34,410 nucleotides of DNA. Origin: Gemmatimonadales bacterium. Its GTDB lineage: Bacteria; Gemmatimonadota; Gemmatimonadetes; Gemmatimonadales; GWC2-71-9. Both the position numbers and the translations under genes were made by a program. Below the pieces are notes generated by a model. It did no database searches and had not been told where the DNA came from. It was given only the letters and a program-made list of their open reading frames with translations. The stretch covers positions 1 to 34,410 of the forward strand of contig JAICQR010000012.1 in the NCBI GenBank assembly GCA_025937755.1. Direction: 5' to 3'. Every line of letters begins with the position of its first letter. Position 1 is the first letter of the stretch. Below are positions 7,486 to 17,588 of the stretch, piece after piece.

Positions 7486-7905
7486 ATGAGCGACGTGATT
7501 ATCCGCGAGCTGTCCCAGGACGAGGACTTTGGCCACTGGTTCCATGAGCTGATCGAGCTCGAAGGCCGGGAAACCGGTCATGTCGGGGCCGCCGAAGACC
7601 GCTATCTGGTGCTGAGCAATGAGATCGGCGACTGGATCGGTGGCCTCCGGTTCACCCTGCGCGGTGGTATCGCCCAGGTCGTCGAAATCGCCGTGACGCC
7701 TCCGGAACGCCACCACGGACACGCCCATCGGCTCCTGGAGGCGTTTGAGGCCAGCGCGCGGGACAACGCCGCACATCTGGCGGAGTTCTGGACCGATGAC
7801 AAGGACTCCGAGGCGCTCCTCGCCGCGATGGGCTGGTCCGCAGTCCTCCGCCGAGACCGGTACATGGCGGATCACAGCTGGGTGTTGATGGAGAAGCGGT
7901 TCTAG
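7486..7905 (+). CDS. GNAT-family N-acetyltransferase, 139 aa
   Basis: A single GNAT domain. Motif A is visible as 'VVEIAVTPPERHHGHAHRLL' (residues about 66-84), where R75-x-x-G78-H-A80 forms the acetyl-CoA pyrophosphate loop; the fold continues with 'FEASARDNAAHLAEFWTDDKDSEALLAAMGW'. The acceptor substrate is unknown. Two starts are possible: ATG at 7468 (six extra residues, MRTLHP) or ATG at 7486. I prefer 7486 because the domain begins at 'DVIIRELSQDE'. A TATATG-like AT-rich patch at 7464-7470 could be a -10 element for this gene. A terminator hairpin follows 35 bp after the stop. Confidence 0.82.
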   Translation: MSDVIIRELSQDEDFGHWFHELIELEGRETGHVGAAEDRYLVLSNEIGDWIGGLRFTLRGGIAQVVEIAVTPPERHHGHAHRLLEAFEASARDNAAHLAEFWTDDKDSEALLAAMGWSAVLRRDRYMADHSWVLMEKRF

Positions 7906-7939
7906 GCGTCCTGTCCGAATGGCAGATACGGCGGATCGT

Positions 7940-7965
7940 GGCCTCCCATGTCGGCATGGGGGGCC
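7940..7965 (+). terminator. Intrinsic terminator after the GNAT gene
   Basis: An 11-bp stem (GGCCTCCCATG with CATGGGGGGCC, one T-G wobble) closes on a TCGG tetraloop and is followed by GCTTTGTCTCT. It ends the plus-strand run that starts at 4354. The rest of the gap up to 8076 holds only a 5-bp hairpin (8053-8067) and no clear promoter box. Confidence 0.75.
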
Positions 7966-8076
7966 GCTTTGTCTCTCCAGCCGATCATCGCCACACTATC
8001 CTCGACCTCTCCGTGGGGCTAATGTTAGGGATGTTCCGATTTCTGCCTTTGCGTCTCGAACTGAGACTTGCCGCCT

Positions 8077-9051
8077 ATGAGCATCACTGATGCAGCGCGC
8101 GCGCTGCTATCCAAGGTCGAGGTCCTGGAAGACCTGGAAGCCAAGGTGCGCCAGATGATGGAAGTCCACGAGTCCAAGCGTGAGTTGTGGATGCCGAGCG
8201 ACCTCATGGGCCCTGCGCCCGACGAAGACCCCGACGCCCATCGTAAGGAACTCCGCGAGCGCGCCCGGGGCATCCCCGATCATGTCCGTTCCGCGCTCGC
8301 GGTCAACCTCCTCACCGAGGAAGGTCTGCCGCACTTCCACCGGCTTCTGGCTGTTTACCTCGGCAATGAGAGCCACTGGAGCGCCTGGAACAACCTGTGG
8401 ACCGCCGAAGAAGATCGCCACGGACAAGTGCTCCACGATTACGTCCGGGAGTCGTCGCTGCTCAACCAGCGACGCCTCGAGGAGATGCAGTTCGAGTACC
8501 TGCGGGCCGGATTTGCTCCGGCCTGGGATCGCGATCCATACCGGGTATTTGCCTACACCACGGTACAGGAGCGGGCGACCCAGCATTCCCACGCGGCCAC
8601 GGGCAACCTCATCGCCGAACACGATCCGCGCCTGGGAATCATCCTCGACCGCATCGCGCGCGAGGAAGCGCGCCACTTCGCCTTCTATCGCACGGTGATG
8701 GGAGCGGTGCTGGAGCGAGACCCCGACCAGGCGCTCCACTCGATCGCACAGGTTCTGCCCAGCATCGACATGCCGGGGCACACCATGCCGGGCTTCCGGG
8801 AGATGGCGGACGCCATCCGTCGTTCCGGCATCTACGGGCCCCGCGATTACCTGCGGATCGTGCAGGAGCAGATCCGCTACTGGAAAATCGAGACCCTCGA
8901 GGGACTGGGCGAGATCGGGCGCCAGGCCCAGGAGCGCATCCTGGCCATTCCCGACCGGCTCAAGCGAGTTGCCGACGCGATCGAATCGCGCTCGAAGCGC
9001 AAGACCTTCAGCTTCGACGTGGTCTTCAACCGCGAGTTTGCCCTCGAATGA
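8077..9051 (+). CDS. Soluble acyl-ACP desaturase (di-iron), 324 aa
   Basis: This enzyme family introduces a cis double bond into acyl-ACP using O2 and reduced ferredoxin and is best known from plant plastids and some actinobacteria. The di-iron ligands are intact: E81/E82 in 'LLTEEGLPHFHRL', 'EEDRH' at 111-115, E165 in 'TTVQERATQHSH' (family 'TxxxERATxxxH'), and 'EEARH' at 196-200. Helix-bundle length and order match the family. I chose the ATG at 8077; an in-frame TTG at 8068 would add only three residues. The gene heads a four-gene overlapping operon with a lipoprotein, YggT and YggU. The N-terminus has no transit or signal peptide, so it is cytoplasmic. Confidence 0.93.
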   Translation: MSITDAARALLSKVEVLEDLEAKVRQMMEVHESKRELWMPSDLMGPAPDEDPDAHRKELRERARGIPDHVRSALAVNLLTEEGLPHFHRLLAVYLGNESHWSAWNNLWTAEEDRHGQVLHDYVRESSLLNQRRLEEMQFEYLRAGFAPAWDRDPYRVFAYTTVQERATQHSHAATGNLIAEHDPRLGIILDRIAREEARHFAFYRTVMGAVLERDPDQALHSIAQVLPSIDMPGHTMPGFREMADAIRRSGIYGPRDYLRIVQEQIRYWKIETLEGLGEIGRQAQERILAIPDRLKRVADAIESRSKRKTFSFDVVFNREFALE

Positions 9052-9488
9052 GGCTGTTACTGGTCTTCCTCGCCGTTGGCGTGCTCGCCTGCTCGAGGAA
9101 GACCCCGGCAGCAGAGCGGGAGGAAAGGCCGCGCACCGCAGCGGACTCGGCCGAGGTCGATGCCACCTACCTCGGCCGCGAGATCTACCAGCTGCTCGAC
9201 CAGGCATCGGACTACCGTGGTTCCCACCGCGGCCGGGCCCCCCGGTCCTTGCGGGACCTCGGGGTGGACAGTCTCACCGCCGATCTCGCGCGCGCCCTTA
9301 CCACCAGCAGCGGCGGGCTCCGGGCATCGGCCACATTCCGCGATCCGGCCGGACATCAATTCGTGTCGTGCTCCGGCGAGCTTCGGGTGCTTGAAGACGC
9401 CGTCCTGGGCGATGGCCGCTACGTCCTCGACTGCACCATGCGCGATGGCGTCACAATCCCGGTGCAGGCCGGCAGCTCCCTGGAGTGA
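9048..9488 (+). CDS. Small lipoprotein, 146 aa
   Basis: The ATG overlaps the desaturase stop (ATGA), implying translational coupling. 'MRLLLVFLAVGVLAC' gives a lipobox with C15. The mature protein has a charged linker (PAAEREERPRTAADSAEVD) and a compact domain with 'GREIYQLLDQASDYRGSHRG', 'APRSLRDLGVDSLTADLARAL' and two cysteines, 'FVSCSGELRVL' and 'YVLDCTMRDGV', likely a disulfide. The 'Y..SH.GR.P.SL..LG.DSLT' phrase resembles pseudopilin-like C-terminal domains that compare a residue stretch with a T-rich strand region, but lacks an N-methylation site. No function is assigned. Confidence 0.72.
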   Translation: MRLLLVFLAVGVLACSRKTPAAEREERPRTAADSAEVDATYLGREIYQLLDQASDYRGSHRGRAPRSLRDLGVDSLTADLARALTTSSGGLRASATFRDPAGHQFVSCSGELRVLEDAVLGDGRYVLDCTMRDGVTIPVQAGSSLE

Positions 9489-10066
9489 TGCCGCCCGGGC
9501 TCGACGCGGCGCTTCGGATCGTCATCGCGATCCTCTTTTTCGCTTCCGTCATCATCGCGGTCACGCACTGGGCAGTGCGCCAGGGGCACATCGGGGCCTT
9601 CGGTGCCTGGCCCCGCCTGGTTCGTCGCGTATCCGACCCCGTGATTCAGCCCCTTGAGCGCCGCCTGGTGCGCGGCGGGCGGAATCCGCAGGACGCGCCG
9701 CTGTGGCTTGCCGGGCTGGTGCTGGTAGGCGGCTTGGTATTTCTCTGGCTGGCACGGAGTCTCGCGGGCGCCGTGTCGAATCTGCAGGTGATAGCCTCCG
9801 GTGGCCCTCGCGCGCTGACCTTTGCCGCCATCCGGCTCGCTGCCGGACTGCTCAAGCTCGCGTTGATCGTGCGCGTCATCAGCAGCTGGTTCGGCCGCGG
9901 CGAGTACTCGCGCTGGCTGCGCCCGGTTTACCGGCTCACCGACTGGCTCATCCGCCCGCTTCGGCGCCTGGTGCCCCAGCTGGGCATGCTCGACCTGACC
10001 CCCCTCGTGGCCTACATCGTGGTGATGCTGGCGGAGGCCCTGCTCCTCTCGCTGCTGGCGGGATGA
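9488..10066 (+). CDS. YggT-family membrane protein, 192 aa
   Basis: Contains a clear YggT motif in its second half: 'LIVRVISSWF' then 'LRPVYRLTDWLIRPLRRLVP' and 'LDLTPLVAYIVVMLAEALLL'. The family form is Y..L...T.P.L.P.R...P..G..D.SP. About four TM segments are visible (10-30, 74-95, 112-135, 165-188). The first half shows a degenerate copy ('RVSDPVIQPLERRLVRGG'), so the protein looks like a tandem YggT as in many bacteria. YggT proteins are implicated in osmotic tolerance and in cell-division or cell-shape regions. The ATG at 9488 overlaps the previous stop by one base (TGATG); a GTG one codon upstream is possible but less likely. YggU follows, a classic pairing. Confidence 0.88.
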   Translation: MPPGLDAALRIVIAILFFASVIIAVTHWAVRQGHIGAFGAWPRLVRRVSDPVIQPLERRLVRGGRNPQDAPLWLAGLVLVGGLVFLWLARSLAGAVSNLQVIASGGPRALTFAAIRLAAGLLKLALIVRVISSWFGRGEYSRWLRPVYRLTDWLIRPLRRLVPQLGMLDLTPLVAYIVVMLAEALLLSLLAG

Positions 10067-10350
10067 GCGGCGCGATTGAGGCAGGCAATGGCGGCGTGTT
10101 CGTGCGGGTTCATGTGCAACCGCGCGCCAGCAGAAGCGAAGTGGCCGGCTTGCATGGAGACGCAATCAAGGTGAGACTGCGCGCCCCGCCGGTCGATGGT
10201 GCCGCCAACGACGAGCTGATCCGCTTCGTGGCAGAGACGCTGGGCCTCCGGCGCGATGAAGTTTCGCTGGTGAGTGGCGCCGGCAGCCGCGCCAAGCGGC
10301 TGTTCATACGCGCGCCGCTCGAGCTCGTCGAAACCCGGCTTGCGACCTGA
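10063..10350 (+). CDS. DUF167 / YggU-family protein, 95 aa
   Basis: A small alpha/beta protein of the DUF167 family. The signature is complete: 'VRVHVQPRASRSEVAGLHGD' then 'KVRLRAPPVDGAANDELIRF' and 'EVSLVSGAGSRAKRLFI', i.e. v...P.A....i.g...g.l.v.v.ApP.dG.AN..l...la..l...k..v.i..G..sr.K. The biochemical function of the family is unknown. It starts with an ATGA overlap to yggT. Its last residues and stop codon (RLAT, stop 10348-10350) lie inside a heptamer repeat array that extends into the metH leader. Confidence 0.93.
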   Translation: MSGAIEAGNGGVFVRVHVQPRASRSEVAGLHGDAIKVRLRAPPVDGAANDELIRFVAETLGLRRDEVSLVSGAGSRAKRLFIRAPLELVETRLAT

Positions 10351-10376
10351 GACCTGCGCCTTGAGACTTTGACCCG
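10342..10376 (+). repeat. 7-bp alternating array GCGACCT / GAGACCT
   Basis: Five heptamers alternate: GCGACCT, GAGACCT, GCGCCTT, GAGACTT, TGACCCG. The yggU stop codon TGA (10348-10350) spans the junction of units one and two, and the array carries a TGA on the coding strand. Its 3' end supplies the possible metH -35 hexamer TTGACC. Confidence 0.8.
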
Positions 10377-10399
10377 AACGCTTAGATTGCAGGTACAAT
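10369..10399 (+). promoter_or_regulatory. Candidate sigma-70 promoter of metH
   Basis: TTGACC (10369-10374) and TACAAT (10394-10399) are separated by 19 bp. This is a good -35 and -10 pair with a slightly long spacer. The start of transcription would fall at about 10405-10408, at the very edge of the riboswitch P1 stem, which is tight. A weaker alternative is TTAGAT at 10382-10387. Confidence 0.45.
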
Positions 10400-10404
10400 C
10401 GTTC

Positions 10405-10450
10405 CGTGGCGATTTGCGCTGCTTGCGGCCACGTTAAACAATCGCTAAAA
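10405..10450 (+). promoter_or_regulatory. SAM-II-type riboswitch in the metH leader
   Basis: Stem P1 is CGTGGC (10405-10410) with GCCACG (10428-10433). The loop carries GATTT (10411-10415) and TTGC (10423-10426); the 3' arm has GTTAAA (10433-10438) and GCTAAA (10444-10449). These blocks occur in the order and nearly the spacing of the SAM-II aptamer as I remember it, with the same 16-nt P1-to-TTGC span. A pseudoknot is possible: GCGATT (10409-10414) is complementary to AATCGC (10440-10445), though I do not claim that this is the canonical SAM-II pairing. SAM-II binds S-adenosylmethionine and switches methionine genes off, which suits metH. The class assignment is from memory of the consensus. 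Confidence 0.8.
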
Positions 10451-10456
10451 CGCGTC

Positions 10457-10488
10457 CGCTCGGGGCCGTTTTGGCACCGGGCGTTTTT
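10457..10488 (+). terminator. Intrinsic terminator (attenuator) between riboswitch and metH
   Basis: CGCTCGG (10457-10463) pairs with CCGGGCG (10477-10483) with one wobble; an inner GCC/GGC closes a GTTTT loop, and TTTTT follows at 10484-10488. An upstream AAAACGC can pair with GCGTTTT and extend the stem. It lies 12 nt before the metH start codon. The P1 3' strand GCGGCC (10425-10430) can instead pair with GGCCGT (10464-10469), a possible antiterminator when SAM is absent. Confidence 0.75.
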
Positions 10489-10500
10489 GCAGGAGTTCTG

Positions 10501-14213
<3,713 letters not shown>

Positions 14214-14217
<4 letters not shown>

Positions 14218-16061
14218 ACGACGGGCGGTCGGTCCGGTCGCTGCTCGTCGACGGGAAGGTGCACGTTGCTGACGGTGCGATGGGCACGATGCTCTATTCC
14301 CGGGGCGTGTTCCTCAATGTCTGCTACGACGAGCTGAATCTGCGGCAGCCCGACCTGGTGCGGGACATCCACGTCGAGTACCTCCGCGCCGGCGCCGACC
14401 TGCTGGAGACCAACACTTTCGGTGCCAACCCGATCAAGCTTGCCAGCCACGGTCTCGCGGACGACACCGAACGCATCAACACCGCGGCTGCCGGACTCGC
14501 GCGCGACGCCGCGGGGAACCGCGCTGCGGTCGCCGGCGCCATCGGACCCCTCGGTGTGCGGATCGAGCCCTTCGGCAGCCTCGGCGTGGATGAGGCCCGC
14601 GAGGCCTTTGCCCGGCAGGTCCGCGGCCTCCTGGCCGGCGGCGTCGACGGGTTCCTGCTGGAGACCTTCAGCGACGTGGGCGAGATCGGCGCGGCCATCG
14701 CCGCGGTCCGCGCTGAGTGTGGTCTCCCGATCATCGCCCAGATGACCATCGGCAACGATGGCCGGACCGCGTTCGGCACCGAGCCCGCCAGCTTCGGCCC
14801 CGAACTGGTGGCGCTCGGCGCGGATGCGGTCGGCGTCAACTGCAGCGTGGGGCCGCACGGCGTGCTGGAGGCGGTCGAGGCCCTGGCCCGGGTCGTCACC
14901 GTACCGATCTCCGCCCAGCCGAACGCCGGATTGCCTCGCGATGTGGGCGATCGCAAGATCTACATGGCCAGCCCCGAGTACATGGCAAGCTACGCCCGGC
15001 GCATGGTCGAAGCCGGGGCCCGCATCGTGGGCGGCTGCTGCGGGACGACGCCGGAGCACATTCGCGCCATCGTCGGGTTCGCCAAGAGCGCGTCCGTCCT
15101 GCAGGTCACCGCCACCGAAGCGCCGGCCAGCCTCCCGGCGGCACGCGAGCCGGTGCCCCTGGCCCAGCGCAGCCGGCTGGGTGAGCGCCTCGCCAGCGGC
15201 AGGTTTGTGTCCACGGTGGAGATCGTACCGCCCAAAGGCGTCGATCCCGAGCCAATGTACGCCCAGGTGCGCGCGCTCAAGGCCGCCGGGGTCGACGCGG
15301 TCAACGTGCCCGACGGCCCGCGGGCGCAGAGCCGCATGGGCGCGCTCCTGTCGGGACTCCTGATCCAGCGCGAGGTCGGCATCGAGGCTGTCGTGCACTA
15401 TTGCTGCCGCGATCGCAACCTGCTCGGCATGCTGTCGGATCTCCTGGGTGCAGCCGCCAGCGGCATCTCCAACCTGCTGCTCATCACCGGCGATCCGCCC
15501 AAGATGGGGCCCTATCCCGATGCAACCGCGGTCTTCGACATCGACTCGATTGGCCTCACCAACCTGGTGGCCCGGCTCAATCATGGGCTTGATCCCGGCG
15601 GCAACGACCTCGGCAGTGCTACCCGCTTCGTCGTCGGCGTCGGCGTCAACCCGGCTGCACCCGACTTCGAGCGCGAGTTGCGGCGGTTCGAGTGGAAAGT
15701 CGAGGCCGGCGCCGAGTATGCCATTACCCAGCCGGTGTTCGACCTCGAGCAGCTGGACCGGTTCCTGGCCCGCGCTGAGGGGTACGGGGTGCCGATCATC
15801 GCCGGCATCTGGCCCCTGGTGTCGCTGCGAAATGCCGAATTCCTTGCCAATGAGGTGCCGGGCATCACCGTGCCCGATGCCGTGCTCGCGCGGATGCGCC
15901 GCGCCAGTGCGGGTGGCAAGGAGGCCGCTCTGGCGGAGGGCGTCAGCATCGCGCGCGAGATGCTCACGGCGGTGCGCCAGCGGGTGCAGGGTGCCCAGGT
16001 CTCCGCCCCGCTGGGCCGGGTGCCGGTGGCGTTGGAGGTGCTGGACGGCGCCCTTGGTTGA
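14214..16061 (+). CDS. Bifunctional homocysteine S-methyltransferase / methylenetetrahydrofolate reductase
   Basis: A 615-aa fusion of the YitJ type. Residues about 10-295 are a homocysteine-methyltransferase barrel with zinc ligands C210 ('[10 protein letters not shown]') and C275/C276 ('[10 protein letters not shown]'). Residues about 322-595 are an MTHFR (MetF-like) FAD barrel with the catalytic-type E337 in '[14 protein letters not shown]', the FAD-loop '[12 protein letters not shown]', and '[15 protein letters not shown]'. The reductase makes the 5-methyl-THF that MetH consumes, so the pair forms a complete remethylation unit. No stand-alone metF is seen in the window. There is no cobalamin domain. 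The GTG start overlaps the metH stop (GTGA), indicating translational coupling and shared riboswitch control. What the methyltransferase half does beside a full MetH is not clear. Confidence 0.95.
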
Positions 16062-16097
16062 GCCCGCCACCCGGCCACGGTAACTTCTCCGCACCCT

Positions 16098-16113
16098 GCC
16101 GCGCCGGCGCGGC
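16098..16113. promoter_or_regulatory. Perfect 16-bp GC palindrome upstream of acyl-CoA dehydrogenase
   Basis: GCCGCGCC followed by its exact complement, midway in the 78-bp gap between the MTHFR fusion and the dehydrogenase. It could be an operator for a dimeric repressor or a short terminator stem; no T tract follows. Confidence 0.4.
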
Positions 16114-16139
16114 CACTGCACCCGGATTCCGGAGTCATC

Positions 16140-17303
16140 ATGCAGGACCTGTCGAGCGCCACCCAGCCGCTCTCCGTTCTCTCTGAAGAAGAGACCATGT
16201 TCCGCGATGCGGTCCGGGAGTTTGCCGAGACCGAAGTGCGGCCCCACGTCTCGGCAATGGACGAGGCGGGTGCCTTCCGCAAGGAATTGATCCCGAGATT
16301 CTTCGAACTCGGGCTCATGGGCATCGAGGTGCCGGAGCAGTGGGGTGGATCCGACGGCAATATCTTCATGGCCGCCCTGGCCATCGAGGAGCTGGCACGG
16401 GTGGACGCATCGGCCGCGATCTATGTGGACGTCCACAACACGCTGGTCAATAATGCCGTGTTGCGCTGGGCCAGCGACGAACAGAAAGCGCGCTACTTTC
16501 CCCGCCTCACCAGCGATCTGCTCGGTGCCTTTGCACTCTCCGAACCCAACAGCGGCAGCGACGCGTTTGCCCTCGAGGCCAAGGCCACAAAGACCGCCAC
16601 CGGCTGGGAACTGACCGGCCGCAAGTTCTGGATCACCAACGGCGCCGAAGCCGGCTTCTTCATCGTCTTCGCCAACGTCGATCCGTCGAAGGGATACAAG
16701 GGCATCACCGCGTTCCTGGTCGAACGCGATTTCCCCGGCTTTGCGGTGGGCAAGAAGGAAGACAAGCTCGGCATCCGGGCCTCCAGCACCTGCGAACTGA
16801 TTCTCGAAGGATGCCAGGTCCCGGATGAGAACGTGATGGGGCCGGTGGGACAGGGTTACAAGATCGCCATCGAGACCCTGAATGAGGGGCGCATCGGCAT
16901 CGGCGCCCAGATGCTGGGCGTGGCTCAGGGCGCCCTCGACGCCGCGACCGGCTACATCAGGGAGCGGAAGCAGTTCGGCAGGGCCATCGCCGAGTTCCAG
17001 GGCGTGCAATTCCAGGTGGCGCAGCTGGCCACGGATCTCGCCGCGGCAAGGCTCATGGTCTATAACGCCGCGCGGCTCAAGGACGCTGGACAGGTGTTCA
17101 CCCAGGAAGCTGCCATGGCCAAGCTGTTCAGCTCCCAGACGGCGGACCGGATCACGTCGCAGTGCCTCGAGCTGTTCGGCGGTTATGGGTACTCAAAGGA
17201 ATATCCCGCCGAGAAGTACTATCGAGACGCCAAGATCGGGACCATTTACGAGGGCACCAGCAACATGCAGTTGCAGACCATCGCCAAGCTCGTGCTTAAG
17301 TAG
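16140..17303 (+). CDS. Acyl-CoA dehydrogenase (short/branched-chain type), 387 aa
   Basis: A cytoplasmic FAD flavoprotein that oxidises acyl-CoA to the trans-2-enoyl-CoA in fatty-acid or branched-chain amino-acid breakdown. N-terminal helical domain 1-130; middle beta domain with 'FALSEPNSGSDAFALEAKAT' and 'WITNGAEAGFFIVFANVD'; C-terminal helices with 'RKQFGRAIAEFQGVQFQVAQ' and 'QCLELFGGYGYSKEYPAEKY'. The catalytic base is E371 in 'KIGTIYEGTSNMQLQTIAK', the position used by short-chain and butyryl-CoA enzymes. GGAG at 16131-16134 precedes the ATG by 5 nt. No ETF genes are adjacent. A tandem octamer array begins one base after its stop codon. Confidence 0.95.
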   Translation: MQDLSSATQPLSVLSEEETMFRDAVREFAETEVRPHVSAMDEAGAFRKELIPRFFELGLMGIEVPEQWGGSDGNIFMAALAIEELARVDASAAIYVDVHNTLVNNAVLRWASDEQKARYFPRLTSDLLGAFALSEPNSGSDAFALEAKATKTATGWELTGRKFWITNGAEAGFFIVFANVDPSKGYKGITAFLVERDFPGFAVGKKEDKLGIRASSTCELILEGCQVPDENVMGPVGQGYKIAIETLNEGRIGIGAQMLGVAQGALDAATGYIRERKQFGRAIAEFQGVQFQVAQLATDLAAARLMVYNAARLKDAGQVFTQEAAMAKLFSSQTADRITSQCLELFGGYGYSKEYPAEKYYRDAKIGTIYEGTSNMQLQTIAKLVLK

Positions 17304-17304
17304 C

Positions 17305-17344
17305 CTTACCGCCCTACCGCCTTACCGCCTTACCGCCTTACCGC
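17305..17344. repeat. 8-bp tandem array CTTACCGC, five units
   Basis: Units CTTACCGC, CCTACCGC, CTTACCGC, CTTACCGC, CTTACCGC, starting one base after the acyl-CoA dehydrogenase stop. The same octamer family recurs at 19105-19176 and, inverted, at 19226-19257. Here the stop-codon-bearing sense (GCGGTAAG) is on the minus strand. Confidence 0.9.
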
Positions 17345-17351
17345 GGCGGGC

Positions 17352-17585
17352 TCAGAAATTGCCGCCCCTGCCCGGCAGGCGCCCCTCGGCGGGGCCCCGG
17401 CCGGGAAGTGGTTGAATCTCCGCTACAGCTGCTTCCGTCAAGCCCGGATCGGGCTTGAGTTTATCCCCGGTCGGCAACATGTTGCGCTGGTGCGGCTCTT
17501 GCACTGTCAGTTGCACGGCACCCCCGCCGAACATAGCGCCGCCAGGGCGCGTGTTTCGCACCGCAACCACACGGGAGATCGCCAT
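17352..17585 (-). CDS. Possible small minus-strand gene, 77 aa (doubtful)
   Basis: An open frame from an ATG at 17585 to a stop at 17352 fills the 285-bp gap before dacB. The sequence 'GGAVQLTVQEPHQRN' and 'TGDKLKPDPGLTEAAVAE' looks protein-like and third positions are mostly G or C. The octamer array at 17305-17344 lies just after its stop, in the orientation seen after other genes. Against it: no clear ribosome binding site, its start is 3 bp from the dacB start, and it contains two strong hairpins (17371-17405 and 17438-17458) that suggest a structured untranslated region instead. No family is recognised. Confidence 0.25.
   Translation of the reverse strand: MAISRVVAVRNTRPGGAMFGGGAVQLTVQEPHQRNMLPTGDKLKPDPGLTEAAVAEIQPLPGRGPAEGRLPGRGGNF
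17371..17405. terminator. Strong GC hairpin downstream of acyl-CoA dehydrogenase
   Basis: CCCGGC (17371-17376) pairs with GCCGGG (17400-17405), and inside it GCCCC (17381-17385) pairs with GGGGC (17391-17395) around a TCGGC loop. No T tract follows. It is likely a transcript end or RNA-stability element between the dehydrogenase and dacB. Confidence 0.5.
17438..17458. terminator. 9-bp stem hairpin upstream of dacB
   Basis: TCAAGCCCG (17438-17446) pairs perfectly with CGGGCTTGA (17450-17458) around a GAT loop, followed by GTTTATC. It may be a terminator for transcripts coming from upstream. It also lies within the doubtful minus-strand frame. Confidence 0.45.
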
Positions 17586-17588
17586 ACC

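Noticed and set aside
10400-10500. Cobalamin riboswitch or SAH riboswitch in front of metH.
   Set aside because: The leader is far too short for a cobalamin riboswitch, and the SAH core GAGGAGCGC...GCUGC is not found; the blocks fit SAM-II better.
17412-17588. A longer dacB frame from 17412.
   Set aside because: The extra 59 residues are not signal-like, contain hairpin sequence, and no ribosome site is present.
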